A stretch of 64,000 nt of DNA from an uncultured Gemmata sp. (GTDB lineage: Bacteria; Planctomycetota; Planctomycetia; Gemmatales; Gemmataceae). The DNA is taken from contig CALDUT010000011.1 of the NCBI GenBank assembly GCA_937924775.1, positions 124,001-188,000 of the forward strand, written 5' to 3'. Of this stretch, positions 1-8,390 are shown piece after piece. The notes beneath the pieces were generated by a model. The model worked only from the letters and a program-made list of their open reading frames with translations. It was not told where the DNA came from and made no database searches. The translations under genes and the position numbers were made by a program. Numbering within the stretch: position 1 is the stretch's first letter; each line of letters starts with the position of its first letter.

Positions 1-288
1 CTCTGTCGCATCGGGCTTGTCGCCGTCCAGTTTCTGACGGGGTTCTTCCAGGTCCATGGTGTACACGCGACCGTTGGCCGCGGTGATGCCGGCGTAGCCG
101 CCACCGATGGGTTGCCGCCACACCACTTTGAGGCCGCCGGCCGGCCATTTGTCGGGCAGCGGCGGGGCGTTCCAGGTTCCATCACCGCGGACTCCGCGCC
201 ACCGCGGCCAATCTTCCCCCTGTGCCGCCGGCAGCAGGGTCACTGTGAAGATACTTGTGAGGGTAAAACGCCATGCTAAACGTATCAT
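1..288 (-). CDS. PQQ-binding-like beta-propeller protein, N-terminal part (gene continues off the left edge)
   Basis: Only the first 96 codons lie in the window. The protein begins MIRLAWRFTLTS, a hydrophobic signal peptide, followed by EDWPRWRGVRGDG, the typical entry of planctomycetal exported PQQ-like (BamB-type) beta-propellers; GGGYAGITAANGRVYTMD then looks like the first blade. The ATG at 288-286 overlaps the TGA of the upstream oxidoreductase gene as ATGA, which fixes the start and suggests translational coupling. The protein is probably periplasmic or surface-located. Its substrate cannot be read from this fragment. Confidence 0.8.
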   Translation of the reverse strand, partial: MIRLAWRFTLTSIFTVTLLPAAQGEDWPRWRGVRGDGTWNAPPLPDKWPAGGLKVVWRQPIGGGYAGITAANGRVYTMDLEEPRQKLDGDKPDATE

Positions 289-1187
289 CGTTGCAGCGTC
301 TCCGCAGTTGCGTGATTGGCTCCACTTTTGTTGGCAGCTTCGATGAAGGCCACAATCTCGATGGTTTCACTGATGTCGAGGGGGGCTTGGCCGGTCTTGA
401 ACATTGCGACCACTTGCTTGAGCAGTTCGCGGTAGATGAATTTTGTGCCAACATTCACTGCGCGGATGTTTTTTTCGGCAAATCCGGTAAAGCCGTAGGC
501 CGTTGGCCCACTGCGGTTGCCCCGCAGGGTGGCCACGCGGCCATCCTTCCAGGCTCCAGTCACCACATCCACATCTTTCTGATGCGTACAGGTGACGCGT
601 TCACAACCTGGGCCCATCAGCGTGTAGAGAATCTCGACCGCGTGAATGCCATAGTGGAACAACCCTGGATTACGCTCTGGTATGGACGACAGCGACGCCG
701 GGCCATACACTGTGCAGCCCTTCAATGGTCCACGCTGGGCGTCGGTGGCGTATTCCACCACTTCTGGAGCATACCGCAACGACGACGACGAGAAGATCGG
801 CACCTTCTTTTGGGCGGCCAGCTCCGCAATCTTCTTCGCATCGGTCACCGAACAGGCGTAGGGTTTATCAATGAAGCAGGGAATGCCCGCTTCCAAAAAC
901 GGCTTGGCTCGTTCGTAATGAACGGTGCCATCGAGCGACATGATCAGCATCCCATCGACTTTGCCGATCATGTCTTCGGGTTTTTCGACCAGGGGCACGC
1001 CGAACTTTTTCATCTGTTCGGTGAAGCCGGGGATGCGCTCGGGCGACAACTTCGATTCTCCGGGGCAGGCGATCACAACTTTCGCACCCTCGACAAACTG
1101 CTCATTGTCGGTGCCAATGTGGTTGAGGCGGGTTGTGAACGCCACACAGTGCGACGTGTCGAAATCCAGCATTCCCAGTTTGATCAT
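285..1187 (-). CDS. Gfo/Idh/MocA family oxidoreductase
   Basis: 300 aa. The N-terminal half is a Rossmann-like NAD(P)-binding domain beginning MIKLGMLDFDTSHC, and CFIDKPYACSVTDAKK (about residues 120-137) carries the lysine-containing DKP version of the family's EKP motif. The C-terminal half fits the family's alpha/beta substrate domain. Members oxidise or reduce sugars, inositols or related polyols with NAD(P). The glycine-rich nucleotide loop is atypical (LDFDTSH instead of GxGxxG), so cofactor binding may be altered. No signal peptide is seen, so it is probably cytoplasmic. It is followed with an ATGA overlap by the PQQ-like gene. The substrate is unknown. Confidence 0.85.
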   Translation of the reverse strand: MIKLGMLDFDTSHCVAFTTRLNHIGTDNEQFVEGAKVVIACPGESKLSPERIPGFTEQMKKFGVPLVEKPEDMIGKVDGMLIMSLDGTVHYERAKPFLEAGIPCFIDKPYACSVTDAKKIAELAAQKKVPIFSSSSLRYAPEVVEYATDAQRGPLKGCTVYGPASLSSIPERNPGLFHYGIHAVEILYTLMGPGCERVTCTHQKDVDVVTGAWKDGRVATLRGNRSGPTAYGFTGFAEKNIRAVNVGTKFIYRELLKQVVAMFKTGQAPLDISETIEIVAFIEAANKSGANHATAETLQR

Positions 1188-1242
1188 GGTTGGTTTCCAG
1201 GCAAGCCGGGCCGTATCGCCAAGGGGCGGGAGGCAATCGGGC

Positions 1243-4200
1243 CTATTCGCGCCGGAGGGCGGGAATCACCGGAACGCGCAGGATACCCGCCGTGGCTACC
1301 ACCATCACCGCGAAGCCGACCATCAGCACCAGGCCCAGCATCACGGCGAGGTTGGCCCACGGTACCGTGGCCCCCCCCGCCACATGCGGGGCCACCGACA
1401 CCAACGCGGCCGCCACACCGGCGAGCAACCCCAATACTAACAGGAAGACATTCTCCACGAGAACAAGAAATTGAATCGTTCGCGGACGATAACCCACGGC
1501 CCGTAAGAGGGCCAGTTCGCCCAGGCGTTCCCACACCCCGCGGAGAATCACCACGGCCAAACCCAATACGCCCAGCAGCAAGCCCAACCCCCCCAGGAGT
1601 TGAAATGTGGACAGATACGCCCCGATCACCGCCTGATAGGTGGCCACACGCTCGCGGGTGGAGCTGGCCGTCAGTCCGTTGACACGCAAGCCGATTTGCA
1701 AAAGGCGGGCCACCGCGTCTTCTGTTCCAGCCGCGGTGCGTATCAGGAAGGCCCGGTAGCCCGTGTGTTGGGGGAACGCGCGGGCAAAGTGCGAATCGCT
1801 CGTGATCAGTTCACTTTGGAACGGACTATCCACGAGGGTGGCGACGATGCGGAAGGTGAGGTCGCGGCCGTCGTCGCCGGGCATGATGAAAGTATCGCCC
1901 ACGGCTTTTTTGAGCATCCATTGCGCGGTGTTCTGTTCACACACCACCGGAATTTCGTTCGGTTGGTCGTAGGTCAGCAAAAGCCGCCACGGGTTGGCTT
2001 TCTCCTCATCGGTAGTGGCGACGGACGCATAAAACTTGAAGCGTTTTTCCCCACCGAGGAACGCATCGGGAATGCCAAGGACCCGGGGTCGGGTGGCTTG
2101 GAACAGATTGGCGCAGCTCGCGTCGTCGCCGGCGCGGACCCGCAAGGGCAGCACCTCCTCGATTGCCGCCAGTTGCTGTTGCGCAGCACGAAACTCCGGT
2201 GTTTCCGGCGGGGCGTCCGGGTCGGCCTCGGGTGGAGCGAACGCGCGTTGCAGTTGTCGTTCCAGATCGGCTCGGCCCGGGCCTGCATCGAACGATTGAA
2301 ACACCGGCACGTCGCATTCGGCGACGAGGTTGAAGCCACCACTGCCCCCGGTTTTGCTGAGGAACTCGCGGTCCGGTTGCCGCCGGAAACTTTCCACGGC
2401 CACCAGCAAAAACGCCGCAGCGGCCAGCATCAGTGCCGTCAGGAGACTACGCCCCGGGTTGCGGGCCGCGTTCCGGTAACCCAGAGTGGCCACAGCGGAA
2501 AGCCCCCGGCCGTTGACCACGCGGTGCCGGGTGCGATTCATCCACAGCCACAACGCTGCCAGCGCCGCGATCAACAAGAGCCCACCACCACTGAAGAACG
2601 TCAGTGCTTGAATGTCCGGGTTGTCGATCCTTCCTCCGCTGGCAATCAGGCCGACGCCGGTCACCACGCCGATCACGGCCAACGCCTTCACGCCGCGGCG
2701 TGGTCCACGCAAACCATCCGTAACGACGTTGGTTTCACCCCGCAATAGGGCCGGTGGCGGAACCTTCACCAGGCCGCGAATGCTGAAACTCAGGGCGATC
2801 GCCGCCATGACGATCGTCGCCACAAACCCCAGCGCAAAACTCCATACCGTGAAGTGCGGTTGCAAGTACGAGCGCACTTCCGCATCCGGCCAAAGTTCGA
2901 TCAGCACCGCTAGCAACAGCTGGTTGTACGCGATCGCCACAGCCAGACCCAAGGCCGCGCCGGCAACCGCCACCAGCAATCCTTCGGCCAGTAGCAGGCG
3001 ACGCACTCGACTCACCGTATAACCGGTCGCCAGCAGCAGGCCCACTTCTTTCGCGCGGCGATCCAGCGACAGCCGGAACAAAAGCCCTACCAACATGAGA
3101 GCGGCGATGATCAGAAAACAACTAAAACCGAGAAACAGCAGGCCAAAGTCGTTGCCGCCGCGGCTGGCCGTCAGGAGCCGGTCACGAATGGGGTCGAACG
3201 CGAAGCCGTTGGCAGCTGGGTCGAGGTGTTGTACGAGGATATCGCGGAATTCGTCGGTGGTTTGCTCGAGGGTTTTGCCTTCCGGCGGGGCGATACGCAC
3301 GGAGGTATCGGAGCCGTAGCGACTGCTGAAGAGCCGCCGTGCCGCGGCCAGAGAAAGATACGCCATCGGCGTGGCTTTGTGGACGTTGAAGAATTGGCTT
3401 CGCGGGTGTTTGTCGGGCACACGCTGGCGGATCGTTTCTTTGGGCAATACGGGGGGGCGATCCCAGTTGTAAAGATCGGCGCGGGCATCGGTAACGCCGG
3501 CGATTTCGGGGACCAGGTGCCGGTCCTGCGCCGGTCCCGGGAAGCGGAGGTAGCCGCGGAGGGTGAACTCCGCTTCTCGCACCACACCGGCCCCTTCCAC
3601 TTCTGGGTCGAAGTAACGCAGGCGGATCTTCGTTCCCGCGGGCAGGCCGTTGAGTTCCGAACCTTCCCACTCCAGCAGGACAATGTCGTCATCGCCTAAG
3701 GAATCGACGTCCGGAGGCAGAAACGGCCCCAAAGGTGGGTCGGCGGTCGGGTTCAAACCCGCGATCACCGGGTAGGGGATTTCGCGGGCACCATGGCTGA
3801 GGGTGTCGGCCACATAAATCACAGTGGGTTCGGCGCGCCACTGCTGGCGACGGGCGGCGGATTCGATCGCGGACACCACCCGCGGCGGCAGAATCAACTC
3901 CGTGGCTTCGACGCTCACATAACCGCCGCTTTGGGAACGCCGGTTGAAGTCGATTTCACGCATTTTGAGGCCATAATCCTCGATTTGCAGCCGCGCCCGC
4001 AGGGCCTGGTCGAGTTCAGCCGCAGAAGCGCCCCGGGCCAGCAGCAGGGTGGCCGTGGGAGCGGCTTGGCCGGTGGTCAACCGGGCGAGGGCCCGCAGAG
4101 GGACGAAGACGTTCAGCGGGGCAGCGGGGTTGGGCGTCAGGTTCAGGTCGTTCTCGGGGGCTGCGTGGGGCAGAATGGCGACAACTTCGAATTCTTCTGT

Positions 4201-4755
4201 TGAAGTCACGTCGTCGATACTGCGTTTGGCCAACGACGATGACCGCGGCACGTCGGAGAATCGCTCCACACCGAGGCGAACAGTCGCCCCCGGACTGACC
4301 CCGAGTTTCTCGGCCACCCGTTGCGACAGCACGATGTGCCGAGGGGTGCCGTTCCAATCGATCGTGGCCGCAGTGGCCAGGCTCGTGGGGGAAAAGCGGT
4401 CGTCCACACCCCAGACGGTGATTCGCCCCAGATACGGCGCGGTCGCTGGATCGCCCGCGGCTTGCAACGAACCGGGGAGCATCAGCACCGGGGCGACGAA
4501 ACCTGGCAGCCCATCGGTGAGTTGGCGTTTATCGTCGGTCCGTTCCAGCCGAATCGGGCGCGGCAGAAAGGCGACGGCGTCGATATCGTGCAGTTGCCCT
4601 TCGACCCGCTGGCGTAAACTGCCACGCAGGGAATCGCCGACCAACAGGGCCCCGGTCAGCACCGCCGCGCCCACCGTGACGCCTAGCAACACCGCGGCAT
4701 TGCTGCGCCAATGATAGGCGAGATTGCGAACAACCAATGTGGTGGCCGTGAGCAT
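1243..4755 (-). CDS. ABC transporter permease with two FtsX domains (MacB/LolE-like)
   Basis: About 1170 aa. It has an N-terminal membrane anchor (YHWRSNAAVLLGVTVGAAVL), a long periplasmic MacB-type domain, an FtsX block with several helices near residues 540-700 (FGLLFLGFSCFLIIAALMLV), a second helix near 790-810, another periplasmic segment, and a terminal FtsX block (LLGGLGLLLGVLGLAVVILR). This is the double-FtsX layout of exporters or lipoprotein-release permeases. The frame is open up to a TTG at 4782, but ATG 4755 opens the usual MLTATTLVVRNLAYHW start and follows GAGAG; I prefer it. The ATPase partner lies immediately upstream, 27 bp away. The cargo is unknown. Confidence 0.85.
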   Translation of the reverse strand: MLTATTLVVRNLAYHWRSNAAVLLGVTVGAAVLTGALLVGDSLRGSLRQRVEGQLHDIDAVAFLPRPIRLERTDDKRQLTDGLPGFVAPVLMLPGSLQAAGDPATAPYLGRITVWGVDDRFSPTSLATAATIDWNGTPRHIVLSQRVAEKLGVSPGATVRLGVERFSDVPRSSSLAKRSIDDVTSTEEFEVVAILPHAAPENDLNLTPNPAAPLNVFVPLRALARLTTGQAAPTATLLLARGASAAELDQALRARLQIEDYGLKMREIDFNRRSQSGGYVSVEATELILPPRVVSAIESAARRQQWRAEPTVIYVADTLSHGAREIPYPVIAGLNPTADPPLGPFLPPDVDSLGDDDIVLLEWEGSELNGLPAGTKIRLRYFDPEVEGAGVVREAEFTLRGYLRFPGPAQDRHLVPEIAGVTDARADLYNWDRPPVLPKETIRQRVPDKHPRSQFFNVHKATPMAYLSLAAARRLFSSRYGSDTSVRIAPPEGKTLEQTTDEFRDILVQHLDPAANGFAFDPIRDRLLTASRGGNDFGLLFLGFSCFLIIAALMLVGLLFRLSLDRRAKEVGLLLATGYTVSRVRRLLLAEGLLVAVAGAALGLAVAIAYNQLLLAVLIELWPDAEVRSYLQPHFTVWSFALGFVATIVMAAIALSFSIRGLVKVPPPALLRGETNVVTDGLRGPRRGVKALAVIGVVTGVGLIASGGRIDNPDIQALTFFSGGGLLLIAALAALWLWMNRTRHRVVNGRGLSAVATLGYRNAARNPGRSLLTALMLAAAAFLLVAVESFRRQPDREFLSKTGGSGGFNLVAECDVPVFQSFDAGPGRADLERQLQRAFAPPEADPDAPPETPEFRAAQQQLAAIEEVLPLRVRAGDDASCANLFQATRPRVLGIPDAFLGGEKRFKFYASVATTDEEKANPWRLLLTYDQPNEIPVVCEQNTAQWMLKKAVGDTFIMPGDDGRDLTFRIVATLVDSPFQSELITSDSHFARAFPQHTGYRAFLIRTAAGTEDAVARLLQIGLRVNGLTASSTRERVATYQAVIGAYLSTFQLLGGLGLLLGVLGLAVVILRGVWERLGELALLRAVGYRPRTIQFLVLVENVFLLVLGLLAGVAAALVSVAPHVAGGATVPWANLAVMLGLVLMVGFAVMVVATAGILRVPVIPALRRE

Positions 4756-4782
4756 GAAGTTCTCTCGACGCAAGCGGGGCAA

Positions 4783-5463
4783 CTAAGTCAGCGGTTCCAG
4801 GATCCCGTCGTTCATTTCGTAGCGGCGGGGGAAGAGCCTGGCGATGTCAGCACTGTGCGTCACCACGATCAGCACGTTGCGTTCCTGTTCGTGCAGTTGC
4901 AGGAGCAATTCACCGACAGCTTGGGCATTGGTGCGGTCGAGGTTACCGGTGGGTTCGTCGGCCAGAAGCAGTGTCGGTTTGAGGACTAACGCCCGGGCGA
5001 CGGCGACGCGCTGGCGTTCGCCGCCGGAGAGTTCCGCCGGCCGGTGTTCGAGGCGTGAACCCAGGCCGACGCGTTCTAGCAAGTTGCGGGCGTAGGCTTC
5101 GGTTTCTCTGGCTTGGGTCGAACGATTCACCAGGGTGGGGATGAGGACGTTTTCCAGGATGGAACACTGCGGCAAGAGGTGATGATCTTGAAAGATAAAG
5201 CCAATGCGGGCGTTGCGGAAGGCCGCCAGTTCGCCTTCTTTCAAGGTGAAGGGGTCGGTGCCATCGAGCGTCACACGGCCGCTTGTGGGCCGGTCGAGTG
5301 TACCCAGTATGTGCAGGAGTGTGCTTTTGCCAGAGCCGCTAGGCCCCATGATGGCCGCCGCTTCGCCGCGCTGAAGCTGGAGGTTGACGCCGCGGAGAAC
5401 CACCAGAGGTTCGGGGCCGCGCGTGGGGTATTCTTTCGTTACCTGATTCACGAGTAGCGACAT
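4783..5463 (-). CDS. ABC transporter ATP-binding protein, LolD/MacB type
   Basis: 226 aa, the normal size for LolD-like ATPases. Walker A is GPSGSGKST (near residue 41), the Q-loop lies in FIFQDHHLLPQ, the signature is LSGGERQRVAVARAL, Walker B is LLLADEPTGNLD, and the H-loop is VVTHS. Such ATPases drive FtsX-type permeases for lipoprotein release or macrolide/peptide export. The permease gene follows directly on the same strand, so the two form one transporter. The ATG at 5463 lies 8 bp after the stop of the prenyltransferase-like gene. Confidence 0.93.
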   Translation of the reverse strand: MSLLVNQVTKEYPTRGPEPLVVLRGVNLQLQRGEAAAIMGPSGSGKSTLLHILGTLDRPTSGRVTLDGTDPFTLKEGELAAFRNARIGFIFQDHHLLPQCSILENVLIPTLVNRSTQARETEAYARNLLERVGLGSRLEHRPAELSGGERQRVAVARALVLKPTLLLADEPTGNLDRTNAQAVGELLLQLHEQERNVLIVVTHSADIARLFPRRYEMNDGILEPLT

Positions 5464-5470
5464 AGCGGGG

Positions 5471-6412
5471 TCATTCTAGCATCAGGGCCGCAAGGGCTAA
5501 TACACCCAAACCGTAGAAGGTGTATTCGACATCGGCTTGTTCGTCCCACCATCCGCCGCGGAAGCCGCCGATCGATCGTTCGCATGCGGAGGCGTAGTTC
5601 TGGACCTGCTCCCAATCGAGTTGGTGGGCGAAGCCGAGTTGGTCGAGAGTCCAACTGCCGGTGAAGGTGGAGAGCAGATCGGCCGCCGGGATGCGATCGT
5701 TGGCACGCAGGCCGCCTTCGAGGGGCGAGGACCGCGCGGCCAGAAACGCGGCAGTGGCTGACTTGTCAGCATCATTCAATTGACCGAGGATTTGCAGAAG
5801 CCCGACGCCGGCGGCGGTGGGGTTGGTGCCGCTGCGTTTCATCGCGTGGATTTCGACATAGCCGCCATCGGGCCGCCGTCGCGCATGCACGAAGGCCGCG
5901 AGCTTCTCAGGTTGCGGGGGTTCGCGACCGAGCAACTGCAGGCAGATAGTCACGAGGAAGCTCGTGTAGGTGCTGCCGTGCGGAGCGCCTGGGGTTTTGC
6001 CGTAACCGTCGTCGGGAGTGCGAAAGCTTTCGAGCGTGGTGGCGATGCGGTCTTGCCAGCCGGCGGGGGCCTCGGCCAGCAGATCTGGCCCGCCGCCCAA
6101 GGGCACCAGATAGCAACTGACTACCAGGGAGAAGAAATCGACGACTCCTGTCGAACCGCTCATTTGCGACTGCAGAAACTGCGCGGCCCGCTGGCAGACC
6201 TCTGGGTTTAGCGCCTGCAACACAGCCAACGACCGCAGCGCAAAGCCGGTGTAGTACAGGTCCGATGCGCCCTCCCGGCCCGAAAAGCCGCCATCCGGGT
6301 TCTGGGCGGCAAGCAAATACCGTGTGTGGCGCGCCCGGACCTCCTCGGGGAGCCGTTCGAGGCCCTCGAGCAGCCGGTTGGTCAGTTGCGTTAAGTAGGG
6401 TTCGCGTTCCAT
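5471..6412 (-). CDS. Prenyltransferase/squalene-cyclase-type toroid protein, RabGGTase-beta-like
   Basis: 313 aa. Five internal repeats carry the (P/D)GG(F/Y) plus D-x-x-x-T pattern of protein prenyltransferase beta subunits; the first, PDGGFSGREGASDLYYTGFA, is strikingly like eukaryotic Rab geranylgeranyltransferase beta. Known enzymes bind catalytic zinc through Asp and Cys in repeat 4 and His in repeat 5. Here repeat 4 reads AADLLST (Asp kept, Cys replaced by Leu) and repeat 5 reads ADVEYTFYG (His replaced by Tyr). That alignment is by eye. Zinc catalysis therefore seems unlikely and a binding role is possible. ATG 6412 is chosen because the longer frame upstream only shadows the thioesterase gene. 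It precedes the ABC exporter genes. Confidence 0.75.
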   Translation of the reverse strand: MEREPYLTQLTNRLLEGLERLPEEVRARHTRYLLAAQNPDGGFSGREGASDLYYTGFALRSLAVLQALNPEVCQRAAQFLQSQMSGSTGVVDFFSLVVSCYLVPLGGGPDLLAEAPAGWQDRIATTLESFRTPDDGYGKTPGAPHGSTYTSFLVTICLQLLGREPPQPEKLAAFVHARRRPDGGYVEIHAMKRSGTNPTAAGVGLLQILGQLNDADKSATAAFLAARSSPLEGGLRANDRIPAADLLSTFTGSWTLDQLGFAHQLDWEQVQNYASACERSIGGFRGGWWDEQADVEYTFYGLGVLALAALMLE

Positions 6413-6459
6413 CGTAACCACCAGAGGGTTCGGCCACCGCTGCGAGGGCCAGCGATCAT

Positions 6460-6873
6460 TCAACCTTCGAGTTTGGCACGGATCTCCGCGGGGATTTCCA
6501 GCGATTCCAAGCGATCTGGGCCGGTGGAGCGAACCAATACCGCGGTGATGCGCCCGATGGCGATGGTTTCCCCCTGCTGGTTGGTGAACTCGTGCCGGTA
6601 GGTGATGGATTTGTTCCCGAGTTTCTCGATAGTGACGGTGATCGTCAGCACATCCTGAAAGCGGGCCGGTTTGAGGAAATCGCAACTGGCGGCCACACGG
6701 GGGAAACCGAGTTTCATCCCATCGGCATACCAACTGACGTTCAAACCGCGACTGCGGAGGAAATCCGTCTCCGCGACTTCCATAAAGCGGAAGAAGTTCG
6801 CGAAATGCATGATGCCGGCCATATCGGTATCGCCAAATTCGACGCGGCGTGTGGTTTGGAAGGGGGTCGTCAT
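6460..6873 (-). CDS. Acyl-CoA thioesterase, 4HBT/YbgC family
   Basis: 137 aa, normal for a hotdog-fold thioesterase. The sequence VEFGDTDMAGIMHFANFFRF contains the catalytic Asp and the helix motif of the 4-hydroxybenzoyl-CoA thioesterase/YbgC group. These enzymes hydrolyse acyl-CoA or acyl-ACP thioesters in the cytoplasm. ATG 6873 forms an ATGA overlap with the upstream glycosyltransferase stop. The acyl substrate is not predictable from sequence. Confidence 0.88.
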   Translation of the reverse strand: MTTPFQTTRRVEFGDTDMAGIMHFANFFRFMEVAETDFLRSRGLNVSWYADGMKLGFPRVAASCDFLKPARFQDVLTITVTIEKLGNKSITYRHEFTNQQGETIAIGRITAVLVRSTGPDRLESLEIPAEIRAKLEG

Positions 6874-8177
6874 GCGGGTGGTGCGGCCAAGGTCGGACAA
6901 TAGCGGGCAACAACAGCCAGTGTATTGCGAGCCATGATCTCCGCGGTATAGCGCTGGCGCACGGCGGCGGCCCCGGCTTGGGTGGCGCGGCGGCGCAAGT
7001 CGGTATCCGTCAGGATGCGGTGCAGCCCGTGGGTGAGGTCTTCCAGCGAATCGGGGGCGACGAGTAAACCGCCGCCGGTCGATTCCACCAACTCGGGGAA
7101 CGCCCCGTGCGCGGGCAATACCACGGGGATACCGTTGGCCCACGCTTCCAGAACATACAGCCCTTTGGGTTCGCGGTAAGTGGTGGGCACACACAAGACG
7201 TCGAGCGAGCGGAGGAAGCGGACTTTCGCCTCGTGCGTGGGCGATTCTACATACTCGAAGTCGCTGCGCAGCCCAGCGGCGTCGAGCCGTTTGAGTTGTT
7301 CGTCGAAATACCGGCGCTGGTTGGCTCCCAGCCAACCGCTGGCTTTCAGGAGCGTTCGCGGGGCCCCGGGCTGTTGCCGCAGTCGGATGAAAGCGTCCAC
7401 CAGACGGTGAAAGCCCTTCTCCGGACAGACGCGGGCAAAATAACCGATCACGAAGGGTTCCTGCGTGCGGATGCCCTGGGGTTCGCCGTGCCCGGCCAGT
7501 TGAATACCCGGAGGCACCACCGTGATGCGCTCCCGCGCGATTCCCAAATAACTCGCCATGTGATCGGCGTAGTAGGTGCTGGTGCTGATGTAGGCATCGA
7601 CGGAGCGATCGTTGGCCCGGATCAGTTCAAGGCAGTGGGCGCGATCGTTTTCGGGCAGGGCATCGAGGAAGATATCGTCGCCCTGCAAAGTGACCAGAAC
7701 TGGCCTGGGCAGAGCGGCCTTCACCGCGGGAATGGCCCCCGAGAGCAACGCATTGGTGAACAGCACCACATCGGGTTGTTCATCGACCAGGAACGCCACG
7801 AGCTTCTCGACTTCTTTGGCTTGATTGCCTTGGCGGCCTTCGAGCATGGAAATCGTCAGTTCCCCCAACTGGCTGTAGTCGGTTTGGACCGCGAAGCGGG
7901 ACACCCACTTCAGCAGCCAGCGGAAATTGAATAAGCGGTCGATGATCCACGGGGTATGGCGAAAAAGCCAGAATTTTTGCTCCAGGTAAACATTCACCCC
8001 ACCGAAGAAGATGCGGCGTTGCGAAGCATCCTCTTCGTCGGTGGTGATGGGCGTGTACGTGGGGATCAGTAACGCATCGTGGCCCAGTTGCCGTAGGGCA
8101 TTGACCAGCGTATTATCGCGCAGGCAACTGCCGCAGTACATACCCGCGGCGCCAGCGGTGATGAACACGATTTTCAT
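6870..8177 (-). CDS. Glycosyltransferase family 4 (GT-B fold)
   Basis: 435 aa. The N-terminal domain begins MKIVFITAGAAGMYCGSC with the glycine-rich acceptor loop of GT4 enzymes. The C-terminal nucleotide-sugar domain contains FVIGYFARVCPEKGFHRLVD and an E-x7-E-like region around EAWANGIPVVLPAHGAFPE (about residues 340-360). It retains the donor sugar and transfers it to a glycan or lipid acceptor, which cannot be named. It begins a minus-strand run (GT4, thioesterase, toroid protein, ABC exporter) with overlaps or short gaps, so the genes are probably co-transcribed. Confidence 0.88.
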   Translation of the reverse strand: MKIVFITAGAAGMYCGSCLRDNTLVNALRQLGHDALLIPTYTPITTDEEDASQRRIFFGGVNVYLEQKFWLFRHTPWIIDRLFNFRWLLKWVSRFAVQTDYSQLGELTISMLEGRQGNQAKEVEKLVAFLVDEQPDVVLFTNALLSGAIPAVKAALPRPVLVTLQGDDIFLDALPENDRAHCLELIRANDRSVDAYISTSTYYADHMASYLGIARERITVVPPGIQLAGHGEPQGIRTQEPFVIGYFARVCPEKGFHRLVDAFIRLRQQPGAPRTLLKASGWLGANQRRYFDEQLKRLDAAGLRSDFEYVESPTHEAKVRFLRSLDVLCVPTTYREPKGLYVLEAWANGIPVVLPAHGAFPELVESTGGGLLVAPDSLEDLTHGLHRILTDTDLRRRATQAGAAAVRQRYTAEIMARNTLAVVARYCPTLAAPPA

Positions 8178-8390
8178 AGCGTGGCCGGGTGAATATCCAT
8201 GGAGTTGTCTTAGGGCCTATACCGAAATCCGGCGAACCACTTTCACTGAGAGAAGCCAGCCCCGCGGCGACAATTCCCGGCACACCGGCCTGAAAATGAG
8301 GGCGTGATGAAAAGCCCCGGCGGCCGGTGGAGCCTCAGAGGATCAAGACGATGGTTTCTCCCGGCCGCGGGGTTGGGGTCAGCGGGCCGT

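Noticed and set aside
273-1682. Long plus-strand open frame over the oxidoreductase and permease genes
   Set aside because: It is antisense to two well-supported genes, has no motif, and reflects high GC and codon bias of the opposite strand.
6413-6913. N-terminal extension of the toroid-protein frame
   Set aside because: It runs across the thioesterase gene in another frame with low-quality composition; ATG 6412 opens the conserved region.
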